Positions 1 through 11,822 of a stretch of DNA of 64,000 bases are shown piece after piece. The stretch comes from Neurospora tetraspora. Lineage: Eukaryota; Ascomycota; Sordariomycetes; Sordariales; Sordariaceae. Within the stretch, counting starts at the first letter, position 1. The number at the start of each line of letters is the position of its first letter. Position numbers and translations under genes: made by a program. Where the stretch lies: contig NW_026944384.1 in assembly GCF_033439725.1 (NCBI RefSeq), positions 2,728,001-2,792,000 of the forward strand, read 5' to 3'. The notes under the pieces are model-generated. The model had not been told where the DNA came from. It saw nothing but the letters and a program-made list of their open reading frames with translations, and did no database searches.

Positions 1-74
1 CGAGCCCCCTCCCTTCTTCTCCTCCCCTAGCCTCTCTATAGTTAGGTTACTAACCTTCTTGTTTGTGTCAACAG

Positions 75-446
75 CGCTTCCGTGACGAAGGATGCCCCAA
101 CTGCGAAGACTTCCTCCATCTCCAGGGCTCGCCGGATCAGATCGACAGCTGCACGTCGCAAGTTTTCGAGGGAATCATCACCATTGCGAACCCCCAAAAG
201 TCGTGGGTGGCGAAGTGGCAGAGGCTGGACGGTTATGTGAAGGGTGTATATGCCACCAAGGTGTCGGGCCAGTTGCCGGATGACGTCCGCACTACGCTGG
301 AGGATGACGGCATCCAGTATATTCCGTAAGTTTCCTGCTTACTTCCGTATAGTCTGGCGAAGCAGGCTATGATCGTTGTGTTTTGGGGGCACAACCGGAA
401 GCTAACTTGGAGCAGGCGCGATGGCAGTGCGACGGAGGCGGACTAG
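75..446 (+). CDS. spt4: Transcription elongation factor SPT4 (3' part)
   Basis: SPT4 pairs with SPT5 (DSIF) in the nucleus and keeps RNA polymerase II processive. Two exons are visible: 75-325 and 416-446, stop TAG at 444-446. The splice joins ..IQYI-P to RDGSATEAD, the usual acidic SPT4 tail. The visible part begins [18 protein letters not shown], which holds the second CxxC half of the SPT4 zinc finger, followed by the SPT5-contacting core ([18 protein letters not shown]). Bases 1-74 look like intron, with a TTACTAAC branch site near 48-54 and a CAG acceptor at 72-74, so the first exon(s) with the N-terminal CxxC lie outside the window. The 326-415 intron has GTAAGT, a GCTAAC branch site and CAG. 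Family assignment is very secure; the gene is partial only because of the window edge. Confidence 0.95.
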
Positions 447-944
447 AAACTCGAAGCTGTGGTGCAAGAAGCCTTGTTGGATGAACAAGAAGGAAAGGGG
501 GCCGACAAGAAAGAAGGAAAGGGGATCGATAGGAAAGAAGGAAGAAGGACCGATAATAGATCGTCCACAGACAACACAGGAGCGAAATGCCTGTTACAAG
601 AGAAGGCAACAGGAGTTCAAGGCGTTAAGGCTGGTTTAAAGGGCGTGGTCTAGACAGCAGGATAGCGGCCATTTTGAGTTTTGCATGATTCACCCATGGC
701 TATTATTATACTTTAAAGCGGGTTACAACACTCACTCATACGGATGAGTTTATCATTAGCTATCCCATACGGAAGAGTTATTCATCAGCTATGGATCCAT
801 TTTACGAAAACCTCCCAATGCAATGTGGTATCTCTTTACAGAATCTCCCATCACGCCGAAAACGCCTATAGCATGTGCCGAAATATTGCTAAACCATAGA
901 AAAACACCCTAACCGGTACCCCACAAGAAACTACACACAGTAGG
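447..944. other. Convergent 3' intergenic region
   Basis: About 0.5 kb lies between the stop codons of the converging spt4 and kin17 genes, so it should carry both 3' UTRs. The left half is purine-rich, with repeated GAAAGGGG/AAGAAGGA tracts that create Lys/Arg-rich reading frames; I regard those as compositional noise. A short imperfect direct repeat is at 737-792. No other gene is seen. Confidence 0.6.
737..792. repeat. Short imperfect direct repeat, 27 bp x 2
   Basis: Bases 737-763 and 766-792 are two 27-bp copies differing at a few positions, each starting CATACGG and ending AGCTAT. It is a local duplication in the 3' intergenic DNA, and no function is evident. Confidence 0.7.
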
Positions 945-2099
945 TTAAAACTGAAAGCGTGGCTTCTTGTTGGGAAGGTTCCCACCCTTCTCCTCACGAG
1001 CCCTCTTGCGCTCCAACTCCTCCTTCATTATCCTCTCGGCCTCGCTCATCTTCTTGGGCGGAGCAGCCATAACCTTCTTGGGAGCTCCAGCAAACGCATT
1101 CTTGAAGACATTCTTCGGTTGGGGCTTCATGCCGAACTTCATTGATACCGGCTTAGGAGCAGCAGCGGCAGCAGCAGGAGCAGAATTCGAGTCGGTCGCA
1201 GGTTTGTTTTCCTCTGCCGTCGTCTTGGCAGCCTCCTCGCCCTTTGTGCTCGCGTCCACCTTTGCCGGCTCTGAACTTACACCATCCGTCGTCGAAGGTG
1301 GCGTCGCGGTATCCTTCTTCTCCTCCGCAGCAACAGCCGATCCATCCCCTCCACCCGGTGTTGGCGTCGTCGTCGCCGATGTCGAACCCTCCTCACCCGA
1401 CCCCGACCCCGACCCCGACTCCTCTTTCTTTGCTACAGCCGGTTTCCCAAAGCTCAACTTAATCTTCTCCCCCTCCCTCCTCTTCAACTCCTTCCTCTCC
1501 TCCTCCTCCGCAGCCTCCGCATCAAACTTGACCCCTCTCGCTTCGGCTTCTTTTTGCGCCCTCCTAATCTGCTCCCTCAACACCTTCATCTCCCTCTCCT
1601 CATCCCCCTTATCCATCATCTCCTTCCGCCTCACCTTCTCCCTCCGTTCCATCGCCTCGGGGCTATCATCAATCCACGCCACAAACAGTCCCTCGCCCTC
1701 CTTCTCCTCCACCCTACACACCCCCTCCCTGCCCAGATACTTTGCAAACTCGGTAAGGGAATGCCACTTGGTCGCATTCAAATGCACATGATCCTTGCGC
1801 GCAATCACCTCTTGATAAAACTTATTGATGTGGATTTCTTTTTCTCCATGACTGGTTTTTAATTGGGAAACAAAATCCTTGAGGAATTGATCCGAAAAGG
1901 TGTCTTGTACACCTTTAAAGTTGGTACCCGCCTCGAGCGCTTTGGCCGTGTGCGACGGCGATTGGCAGTGCATCTTGTACCCGTTTTCGTCGCGGCAGGA
2001 TTTCTCGCAGAGCTGGCAGTACCATCGTAAACGGTTGAGGCCGCGCGACTTCATCTTGTTGGCGAGGTATTTGGCGGAGCCGACTTCTGCTTTGGGCAT
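945..2099 (-). CDS. kin17: KIN17 / Rts2-type zinc-finger protein
   Basis: A 384-aa nuclear protein in one exon. KIN17 family members bind curved DNA and RNA and are tied to spliceosomes and to DNA replication and repair. The N-terminus MPKAEVGSAKYLANKMKS is the family hallmark. A C2H2 finger uses C28, C31, H44 and H50 (WYCQLCEKSC...). The winged-helix Kin17 middle domain spans roughly 52-180 (QFLKDFVSQLKTSHGEKEIH, HSLTEFAKYLGREG, WIDDSPEAMERREK). The rest is a charged helix followed by a Ser/Thr/Ala/Glu-rich tail ending KKPRFQF. As in other fungal members, the C-terminal KOW/SH3-like region of the animal protein is not seen. The frame is open for 108 codons upstream, but the ATG at 2099 is preferred because it gives the conserved family start. 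Confidence 0.93.
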   Translation of the reverse strand: MPKAEVGSAKYLANKMKSRGLNRLRWYCQLCEKSCRDENGYKMHCQSPSHTAKALEAGTNFKGVQDTFSDQFLKDFVSQLKTSHGEKEIHINKFYQEVIARKDHVHLNATKWHSLTEFAKYLGREGVCRVEEKEGEGLFVAWIDDSPEAMERREKVRRKEMMDKGDEEREMKVLREQIRRAQKEAEARGVKFDAEAAEEEERKELKRREGEKIKLSFGKPAVAKKEESGSGSGSGEEGSTSATTTPTPGGGDGSAVAAEEKKDTATPPSTTDGVSSEPAKVDASTKGEEAAKTTAEENKPATDSNSAPAAAAAAPKPVSMKFGMKPQPKNVFKNAFAGAPKKVMAAPPKKMSEAERIMKEELERKRAREEKGGNLPNKKPRFQF

Positions 2100-3629
2100 C
2101 GTGAGGGGGTGATGGGCTCGCTGCGCGCGAGTCGGGCGGGTGGTTTTGGTTTGGTGGTGTGGTTTTGGTGGGTGGAAGGGAAGGTTTCGCTCGGTGGGAG
2201 ATGCGGCGGATGACGGTTTGGATGCCAAGTTGGGTCGAGGTTGGTTATGCGACGGAGATGATGGGTTGCTTGGATGACGGGAAGCGAAAGTTGTCGAGTT
2301 CGACTTTTCGAGGTTGTGTTGTTGTTGTTGGAGAGTTGATGATCTGGAAAGGAAGGCTCGACTGCAGGACGGGAACGTTTCAGTTGCCAGCCGCCACTCA
2401 ATGTTATGCCGAGTGCCAAGCATTTGAAGAGCGGTTAGTAATCAACCCTAACCCAGATGTGCTCCCTCGTTTGGTCGAGGGTCACCCCTTTTTTCTTTGT
2501 TTACACGAGGGCACCAACATTCCCCACGGGGTATTGATGCTACGGAAGAACTGTGCCTGAGAGAATGTGTTTCATTCGGTTACAGAGGTGTCTTCTATAC
2601 AGCGTATTTGATCTGTGCCGTAACAGAGCATATGCTTGGGTTGGTCGAGGTTCACGTTCCTCAGTACTCTTCGACAACGTCTTTTTTTTGTTTTGTTTTC
2701 CCCTCGGACGCTCCGTTTCACCAGGATCGCAATCCCCACTTTCACCTTTTGGCAAAAGGCATTTCTGGTTATCAATTAGTACTATGCTTATCGTTCACTC
2801 TTTGGGTTACAATGGCTGAACTTCCTCGCACAATCGCACCTTCTTAACCGAACCATGCTTTCTTCATTCTTATAACGGGATCCATCATCTGTCGACGATC
2901 TTTCAATAGTATTTACACAGTTACAGTTATGTTGGCAGCGAACTACAGCTGCATGAGATATCCAAAAACAACCACCCATCAAACCGATTTTCCGGGGCCA
3001 CCCAAAACAGATAGATATCAACGCAAAAAGCCACAAAAAGAAGACACCATCGGTCGAAACGCGGACGCGTTTGGGTATCGAACTGAGAGAAGCAAAAGAA
3101 TGCAATGACTATACCAAAAAAAAAACAAGAATATGATTGGACCGTAAGTGACATGACATGATGTTCGTTGTATAGCGACCAAAGGCGATCACGCTCTAAC
3201 TCCAAAAACTGCAAGATAGAAGAGAAGTTGCGCTCGAACTCGTATGTCGAAAACGGCATGGCTTTCTGATACTCGGACGATGGTTATATGTCGTGTAATA
3301 TAGAAGGCCGTGGGTCCAGATGAAGCGTATTAATCGGCATATATAACAACAAAAGGCTGATATACATAGTATATAGGTGATGATGTCATAGTGCAAGATC
3401 GACATCCGGGATCCGAAGTTGTTCGTGCTGCTCGGTGATTGATGCATTGAGCCAGGTTTCTGGACGTTTCAGTCTGTTGGCATACCCCTGCGATCGGACG
3501 GTGCTTGATCGTGCCTGGCTTCCGTGGTGATGGGCATCCTCAACGGCTTTCTCTCTGACATCTGGACTTGGGTCCTCCTTCCAGAGCGCTGCCGACAGAG
3601 TGGAAAGTAACCAATGTCGAGTTCTCTCG
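2100..3629. other. Intergenic region between kin17 and the 14-3-3-like gene
   Basis: About 1.5 kb. Bases 2100-2430 should be the kin17 leader and promoter; the open frame there is Ser/Pro/His-rich and unlike any domain. Bases 2900-3480 are moderately AT-rich and probably include the 3' UTR of the 14-3-3-like gene. No conserved reading frame, RNA gene or repeat was recognised. Confidence 0.5.
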
Positions 3630-4562
3630 TCATATCATCCCTGGTGGAGCTGTGACGGGTGCCTGGGCTTCTGTTTGTTCGATCCTGGGTGTCCCCTGCG
3701 AGCCAGGATTCGACGTTTTTCGAAGAGTATTATTCGACCCCAAACCGCGCTTCATCATTTTCCCGAGGACTGTGACGAGCTCACACGCGTCGTTGAACAT
3801 GTCGTTGTCGATGCCTTCCGTGGCCTCATACACCTCCGAGATGGTTTCCTTTGCGAGTTTTCGGCTAGCCTCGGCATCGTGAACGCATTCATACAGGAAT
3901 GCTGCATATTCCGTCTTGACCGAAAGCCGTAGCGAATGTGATCCCCAAAGATGCTGTTCCGCGAGCTGGATAGCTTCCTTGAAGCATTGCTGGGCCAGTG
4001 GTAGGTAGTCCCCGGGCTTCATGAGGAAGGCTGTGGGTGGTTGTGGACCAAAACCTGGAGGTGGGCCAACGGGCCCCCCTTCAGATATCGACTTTGAAGC
4101 ACCGTGACCGTATGTGCCATTGCCTTTTTCTACCCCCTTTCCCTTGTCGATGCCGTTCACTACACTGGTTGTTGACTGGCCTTCCGGGGTGTTGGTTCCT
4201 ATCGTCGTAACAGGTGGAGTGTTGTGAAACAAGACGATAATGTGATAGAACGAAGCTAGCAGCTTGTATGCTAGGATTTTGAGTTCGACATTCTTCTTTA
4301 GCGTCGCCGATGGCAGGACATATTGATCGAGCAGTAGTAACCCCTCCCGTGACAACCAGATGATGTGAAGATGAAGGTCTAGTGGGGGATTTGCTGAGCT
4401 TCCGTCTTGTCGGCGCTGTTTTCGTGCGGTGATGAGCTGGCTCGAGAGGTTTATCGAAAGTCCTAGAATTTTGAACAGGACGGAGGAAAGCAGGGGGTTT
4501 TCATTCTCGACTAGCCGGGCAAGCTTGCCAAGAAATTTTTGGTCGATCTCCGAGGAAGCCAT
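3630..4562 (-). CDS. Divergent 14-3-3-like protein
   Basis: A 310-aa single-exon protein. 14-3-3 proteins bind phosphoserine/threonine motifs as dimers. The N-terminal half (about 1-117) is helical and starts MASSEIDQKFLGKLARLVE. A Gly/Pro/Ser-rich linker occupies about 118-184. The C-terminal half returns to the 14-3-3 helical pattern: GDYLPLAQQCFKEAIQLAE, then HSLRLSVKTEYAAFLYECV (compare the canonical HPIRLGLALNFSVFYYEI), then ASRKLAKETISEVYEATEG and DACELVTVLGKMMKRG. A low-complexity tail ends APPGMI. Against typical 14-3-3 proteins (about 250 aa) it has a long inserted linker, and I do not see the usual RYL phosphopeptide-binding triad. It may therefore be a structural homologue rather than a phospho-reader. 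Family membership is fairly confident; function is inferred. Confidence 0.72.
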   Translation of the reverse strand: MASSEIDQKFLGKLARLVENENPLLSSVLFKILGLSINLSSQLITARKQRRQDGSSANPPLDLHLHIIWLSREGLLLLDQYVLPSATLKKNVELKILAYKLLASFYHIIVLFHNTPPVTTIGTNTPEGQSTTSVVNGIDKGKGVEKGNGTYGHGASKSISEGGPVGPPPGFGPQPPTAFLMKPGDYLPLAQQCFKEAIQLAEQHLWGSHSLRLSVKTEYAAFLYECVHDAEASRKLAKETISEVYEATEGIDNDMFNDACELVTVLGKMMKRGLGSNNTLRKTSNPGSQGTPRIEQTEAQAPVTAPPGMI

Positions 4563-6967
4563 GAAGTCAAAAATTTCGCGATCGATTCGACTGATCTTTT
4601 CCCTAGGATGAATTCAGGCGCCAAAAGTAACGAATCCAGTAGTCCAACTGACAGGAGTCGAATGGTGTCCGAGAATGAAAATGGTGGTGAACTCCTGCGG
4701 TATGTTGACGAGTTGTCCCTTCGCTACCTGAGGGAGGCAAATTGGTCCAATGAAGATGATAAGTTAAACGAGGGACTGCCGAGATAATTCGATTCGTGTG
4801 TTGCGTCAGTGGTGAATACTATGTTGGCCCCGGCACAAAATCTTGCATTGGGAAAGTTGGTGTACGAGCGCTGAGATGAATGAAGTGCTTCGCTCAAGAG
4901 TTTCGGCGGAAGACTGTCAATCAGATATAGTCTTTGTAAAGCTGAACTTGGGCACTGTAGCTTTGTTTAGAACTCATCAACCTTGGCATGCTTCATGCGT
5001 TGACTGGATGAAAACTCACCAATATCACACAGAAGAGCAAAATGTACTAGGTCGGAGGGAGGCCACCAAGGTAGCAATCTGTCCACAAGAACGGGCCAAT
5101 TAGGGGCTTGACGGCGGCAATGGTTAGCAAAGGAGTGAGGCGTGTGAGGGAAAAAAAAAGTTGAGGCTCAAGGATGGAGACGGAGGGCTCAAAGAGTCCA
5201 GTGTTGGGTCTTTTTCAAGGTGTTTACCGATTGATGTGGCGCGCGCAGTCGCAGTCGCAATCAGGTCGCAATCGCCGTCGCCAACAAGCCGGAGAGGGCC
5301 AGTAGTCACTGGTACCTGTAAGCCCGGGTTGCTGCAGGGGAAACAGAGGTTGGTCGACGGGTCACTGGGACGCGTGGGACCATCCAAAGAGGACCCCTTT
5401 GCTTCTTTAACAAGAGACACGGGGCGGTGTGAACGGACCACCTGTTGGATTTTGATAAGTATGCGCAGCGCAAAACTTGCGAGTATCCAGCAGAGAGGAA
5501 GCCCCAGCAGACCCGGCAAACCAGCGCCGAAAACAGGCTAACCACGAACTAGGTAAAGCAGGTCCTGGTTGCCCCAGTGCCTTTGCAAGGTACCCGGTAC
5601 CTCTCCAGCTGTTCCTGCTTGAAGGTGGGCCCCCACAAGACCCTGCGACGTCAGACGCCCCGTTTTCCAGCGCCCTGTGCCTTTTTGAGTTTTGGCTCCG
5701 TCGACGTCCACGGGCAACCTGGGTTGGGGGGTTCGATTGGGCGCTAACGTCAGTGGACAGCAGTCGACCTGGTATGAAGCAACAGCCGCGGGCGCGGTAC
5801 CCAATGTTACTGTGATATGAGATGAGATGGAAAGCAGATAGCCGCACTGGGAGAGACAGCGCTTTGCTGGAGGATGTACAGAGTAAACACGAAGAATTGT
5901 GAATCTCGAGACAGGGGGACAAACGCGGAGGTTCAGGCTTGACCGGGGCTGTTGTACTGTAGCGTACATAGAGGTACGGGGTGCTGCGATGCCGCTGCGA
6001 CTGCGATGCGCGTGAGAGCCAACCAGGCCAACCGAACAATCTTGCAGGCTACAGCGAAACTTCAAGGGCAACACTGGACGAAGATTCTGTGCATGAACGA
6101 GCGTTGCGGCCATGCAAGTTACTGGGACCCCCGTACCCCCCGCTGTTTACAAAACAACGGCACAATCAAAACTTTGGCAAAGAGGGAAAACATGGGACGG
6201 CATCCGAGGTTCTTGCGCAAGCCACGGGAGTTCCAGGATCCAGGGGGGAAGGGACTGAGACCTCGAAGACCAATACCCAAGGAACGTCGTCAAACTCGTC
6301 TCCTCAACGGAGATGGAAGGCGGGCGATGGCGGCGGCCGACTCGAAATGACTTCCAGAAGGCAAAGTCGGAATGCGACAGTGACGGAGGTCTATGTCATA
6401 CAGAAGCGGTTGGCGAGCGACGATAGGTCGACGTTGAAGTGTAAAAGCGAATGGAAGTCGTCGAAGGCAGCGGAAGTTGCAGATGGGTCCCTGCTGCAGG
6501 ATGAGTTGTCCACCGGGACGGCCGTCGTTCAATCATCTGGGTCGGCGCATGATGCCCTGGATTGCCCTGAGAGTGCGTGCGTCTTGATGCCCCAGTCCGG
6601 TCGGGTCCCGGTCGGGCAGCCCACTTGGGTTACTCGGCTGAGGTTAGGTTACCCCCAGTTTATGTTCAATCACAGCGCGAAGTCCAATGCAGGGCAGCGA
6701 TATCGATTGGGTCAAGATGGGGTAAGGAAATGCCAGATTGATGGGTGCGTTATGTTGATGGAAAAAGATGGTGCAGAAAGCCGTCTTTGAGATATGTAAG
6801 CGGCGGAGTTATCAAGTGGGTGTGGTGAGATTGAAGTTGAGATCTGATCGACGATGAACCCAAGCACAGGGAAACGGAAAGATGACATGACCGAGAAGTG
6901 GAAATGGCACCGAAGTGGAAGACCAGGTACGCACGGGGCGCTAAAACATCCGGTGCGACATGCCTGC
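4563..6967. other. Intergenic region with no supported gene
   Basis: About 2.4 kb of normal GC content directly left of the copia element. Bases 4563-4620 are the leader of the 14-3-3-like gene. The longest open frame (5981-6790, plus strand, 269 codons) has no recognisable domain, and its start and stop have no clear gene context. Other frames are shorter and overlap on both strands. The island junction is abrupt at 6968. Confidence 0.5.
6963..6967. repeat. Target-site duplication of the copia element, left copy
   Basis: CCTGC immediately precedes the 5' LTR and is repeated exactly at 19782-19786 after the 3' LTR. A 5-bp duplication is the expected footprint of LTR-retrotransposon integrase. 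Confidence 0.9.
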
Positions 6968-7159
6968 TGTCAGAGTAGAGGGTGGATTTCTGGGATTCTA
7001 GCTAAACTCTATATAGGTTAACTGCCCAGCCCCCTAATATTACCTAATTTCTGGGCATATCTGGGTTACCCCAGCACCCTCCATACCCTCTATTATACAC
7101 AGCTCAAAGCGGATATACACACTCTTCAATCAATCAATTCTATATAGTTGTATCTGACA
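6968..7159 (+). repeat. 5' LTR of the copia element
   Basis: A 192-bp LTR, TGTCAG...TGACA. It aligns without length change to 19590-19781. Its outer (left) part is the better preserved copy, while its inner end carries extra A/T changes, for example ATTATACACAGC where the partner reads GTTATACACGGC. Confidence 0.93.
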
Positions 7160-10100
7160 ATTAATAATCTAATTTACGTATTTATAATTAACGCTACGAT
7201 TATCGATTAGAAGTAATATCTCTACGAAACTAATAATATTAGCTATATTTCTATTAAAAGAATCTACCAATAAGGCTATCACAATCATCCTCATTACCTC
7301 TTCCAATTGGCCTAATTGGTATAAAACTTTCAAAAGACTCGCTGGTAGTAATTAGGACTTTAGCAATTAGCTACTCAAGGGAAGATTTATAATTTAAAGG
7401 GTTTTACCCCTTAAGCCGGAAGATTTTTTCCTTATTAAGCAAATAAAGGACCGCCTTTTGGCGGTAAAGAAGGAGTTCGTCAAATTTAATAGAAGAATCT
7501 GGATTAAGAAGGTTATAATTATAATTGCGATAATTATTACTACTACTACAGTTACTAATACGAATAGTACTATTACCGAAGCTACTACGGCTACTTAATT
7601 CTAAGAAAAAGCCGCCGCCAGCGCTAACAAAAATAATGAGGAAGGAAATTTGGAAAAAGAAGACGAAGAAAAAGAAGATAATAAATATTATACCGAATAG
7701 GATATTAGGAGGGATATAATTATTAACCCTTCTATTAATTTAATAATTATGAGGAAAATAGCGTACGATTAAATTAATAATATATATAATATTCGCTATA
7801 AATATTAAAAAGACTTCTACAACGCTAATACCTAAATTCGTAATTAAATAAATATTTATATTACGTCCTATTATGCCGATACCTTCAATAAATAGAATAA
7901 ATCTACCCGCGATTAGTTTAAAGAAATTAAAAATTAATTTAACTATTGCCCTATCGATTAAATCGTTAAAGCCTATGGAAATTATTAAACTATTATTAAA
8001 GAAATTATAAAAAAGCAATTTAAAAACTTTAAAAGGTAATTATCTAATTAGAAAATCCTTATTATTAGCGGTAGGCGATTTGGAGTTAATAAAGTAATTT
8101 CTCCTACTTTATAATTTACTAACTTCATTAATATAGTTTATAAATACAAATTTATTTAAGTTAATAACTGTTAGAAATTTAATAATAAATTCGAAAATAT
8201 ATTTTTAAAATATAAGGACGTATCTGCTAATTTTAAAAGGGTTAATATATTAGAATATACTATATTATTAATTAATTTTAAAAAGGTTATAGTGTGTAGC
8301 GCTTGGGGTATTAGCTGCTTTGGTTAGTAAGAATTTGTATTTAATAAGGAGGATGCTCTTAATTTTAATTATAAAAAGAAGCGGAAAGTAAATGTAAGGA
8401 AGAAATATAGCGTAGATAAAAATGCGAGAAATTCTTTACGGCCGAAAAAGAGAGGAAGTATTACGCCGCTTTATAAAGTTTACGAACAAAGCCCTTACTT
8501 AATAACGCGCTATTAGTATTTAATATTTAAAATTAAGGATATTTTTAAATAGAAATTAAGCGGCCCTATTTAGAAGTTTATTAATAAAAACTTTGAAAAT
8601 ATCCTAAAATTAATGAAGAAGTTGAGAAGGTTAGGAATTAAATGCGGAACTGCTTTATTACTTTTATGTAAATTATTACGTTGTGATAATAAAGGAAATA
8701 AAAAATTAATATTTATAATTTAATATTTTTCGTTAAATAAAGTATTTTTAATGCGAATAATAGTGAAGGTAATATTTACCCGCTTAAGAATTCTATAATT
8801 TTCGATTCTAGGGCTTCTATTTATATTTTCAACGAAATTAGTTATTTTTTATTATTTTAAATAGCGTTTTTAAAGGATTGCGTTTGGGCTAGAAATTTTT
8901 TAATACTTATTAAAGGTTTTAGGATTATAAATATAAAAATATAAGGAGAAAGAGGAATTTTAAAGCTATGGTTAGAAGAGGTAGCTTTCTACTTTAATTT
9001 TACTATAAATTTTATATTATTACGTTTACTTTAAAAGTAAAGTTTTTATTAGGATTATAAACCCCCTAATAATTACCTCTGTCGGCTAAACGGTTTACTT
9101 TTTCATTTCCTTTAGAAAATATATTACTAAACGGTCTTTAAATACCTACCCTTCTCTTTTAACCACGCTGCTTTCTTTATTTATTAAAATTGCTTTAATT
9201 CTTTTACCAGCCGTTATATATATAAAATACTTGCGAAATTCTGTATAGATAATTTGGTTATTATAGTTCTTAAATCTTTAAATATTTATATAACGTTGAA
9301 GGCGCTAGATTTAGAAGCCCCGCTACCTATTAATACGACGCGTACGGTATTTTAAAAATTAAACGATAAATTAAATAAAAAGTATACGACTGAGGGTTTA
9401 ATTTAGAAGAATATATCGCTATTAATTTCTTCGATTATAAAGAAGGGAAAGAAGGGTTTAAGTACGTTATATTTATTACTTATTAGTAGATTGGGTTCGT
9501 TTAGGACGTTTATATAGCCAATAAACGAATTAAATATATTGTTAAAGGACTTTTTTCAGTTATTATATAGTTAATTACTAGTATAATGTTAAAGTTAAAT
9601 ACATCGAATATAATAAGGAATTTAATAGTTAATACGTTAGGGATAAATTAGTTATACGCTTTATTGTTTTCGAGTTTTTAATATTTAATACCTACATTTA
9701 AAATAGCGATATTGAATATTTAGAGGGTATAATTAAAGAAAAGGCGTATTTAATAACGAATAGTGTAAACTTTTTTTTATAATTTTTAACCCTAAATTGT
9801 CTCCGTTATAGTTTACTTTATTAACTAATCGTTTAAGTATTTCTATGATTGGAAATTATTATACGAAAAATTCTATACCTTTATTATTTATTATAAGAGG
9901 GTATAAACCGAACCTTATAAGTTTAATTTTAATTATTTATATATTTACGGTTGTAAAATATACGCGATAACGGATACTATATAAAAGAAAGAGTAATAAT
10001 TTAAGAAATTTTAATTAAAAGCTTAAATTAAATTTTTAATCGGCTATGCTACCTCTTCCATTTATTAAGTTGAGAACTTTTAAATTAATTATATTATTAT

Positions 10101-11527
10101 ATTTGTAATATATTCTTTAATAAGGATTTATTCTATTTAAAGAACCTTAATGATTTTAAAGACGTATTAAAATTAATTAGTAACGAAATTGCCGATTTAT
10201 TTAACCAAATTAATTAACCTCTTTAATTATTTATATAATATTTCGAACCCTTTAACGCAATTTAAAATATAGAAAATAATAGTCTTACCCCTCTCCTACC
10301 GTTATTCTTCGATAACGAACTTTAAAAAGATAATAACGAACTTATTTCGAAATTAATAAAACCTATTATTTAAAGTAAAATATATATCGATTTTATATTT
10401 AGTTACCCTACTCCGCTAAATATACTATTAATTGCCTTTACTATTAACTTTATAATATATTTGCCTAAGCCTATCTCTTTCTCGACTTTTAAATTATAGG
10501 AAGCCGTATTTAACGTTAAGAAATTCGTTCAATTAATAGGATAATAATAAAGTAAAATAATTATAAAAGTAGAAATTAACTATTTAATTTCTAAAGGTAG
10601 TAGGCTAAATTCTAAACGTTAAAATTTTCCCCTAATTTTAAAAATTTACTACGATTTCGAATATTACAATTTAGGTAATTTCTTTAAGTAAATAAAGGAA
10701 ATATATTTCGATAACTATAAAGAGATAAGGTTATAGGTTAAGATAAATAAGGACGTCCCCCGTACTAAAGGTCTTTAGATCTTTAATTATATATGGGTAT
10801 ATATATATAAATTTAATAAATATAGTTAATTATTAAAAGTAAAGGTTCGCTTCGTAATTAGAAGAGATTAATAGTATAACTATAATAAGGAAACGTATAC
10901 TTCTACGTTAATTGGTCGCTTATTTTGATTAATTATTGCGTCCGTTATTAAATTTAATTTCGAATTTATTTAATATGATATAGTAAACACCTTCGTTAAC
11001 GCTTATTTTAATAAAGAAATTTATATACGTATACCCCTTAATTATTAAAAGTATAGTATTATCTTTAAGTTCTTTAAAGCTTATTATAGTTTCCGACGTA
11101 CTTCTTTACTATAGTAACGAGAATTTAATAATACCTTCGAAAGTTTAGGGTTTAAACTATTATTTCAAAACCTATATATCTTTAAATATAATAGAATTTT
11201 AATTTTTTATTACGTTGATAATATTGTTTTCGTTTTTAATAAGTTATAGTACGATGAAATTACCCGGGTTACGAAGAAGTTGGAGGAGAAATATAAATTT
11301 ACTAGTAGTAAGGACTTTTAATAATTCTTAAGTATTAAAAATATTCGAAATTAAGAGGTAAGTTATATTTAGTTATCTTAATAGGAATATATCTATAGAA
11401 TTACTAAATTAATTAAGAATCTTTATATTTTTGCTTTTATTCCGATAAATAGTAAAGAATTTATACCCTATAATAGTATAGCCTCTTTTAATAAAATTCG
11501 GGAATATTAAATCGTTATTAGCTCTAT

Positions 11528-11822
11528 TGCAAGGGCACAGTATAGGTGAGTCGAAGGCAAAGCTAAAATTCTATCTATAATAGAAGATTTTAGATAGGAA
11601 AAAGAAAAGAGGAAGAGAATTAGGTACAAGCGTGCAAACCCAAATAAATACCCTTCTCGTATAAGCGATAGCGGGACCCATATGCGGGTCGCTCTTAGCT
11701 AATCCCTTCACTCGTATCCCCTTTACTTATATAGCTTAGAATCCTCTATATACCTTATTCCAACACCCTCGTAAACCACGTCCGTGTATAGTACCCAAAC
11801 CTAATCTACTAGCGCTATTATA
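11528..11822 (-). repeat. 3' LTR of the gypsy element (left copy)
   Basis: 295 bp, pairing with 18494-18788 without length difference. The outer (left) end keeps GC-rich letters (TGCAAGGGCACAG), while the inner end is mutated (CGCTATTATA where the partner has CGCCGTCACA). Differences from the partner are mostly transitions. Confidence 0.92.

Noticed and set aside
967-1791. Long plus-strand frame of 274 codons opposite kin17
   Set aside because: It is the antisense shadow of the GC-biased, low-complexity kin17 coding sequence; it has no domain of its own.
4609-4787. Small plus-strand frame MNSGAKSNESS...
   Set aside because: 59 codons, hydrophilic, no family pattern, and placed in the upstream leader of the 14-3-3-like gene; insufficient support.
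7740-8018. Hydrophobic Ile/Asn-rich frame inside the RIPed copia element
   Set aside because: Its composition is what RIPed TA-rich DNA gives in any frame. It lies antisense to the degenerate copia internal region.
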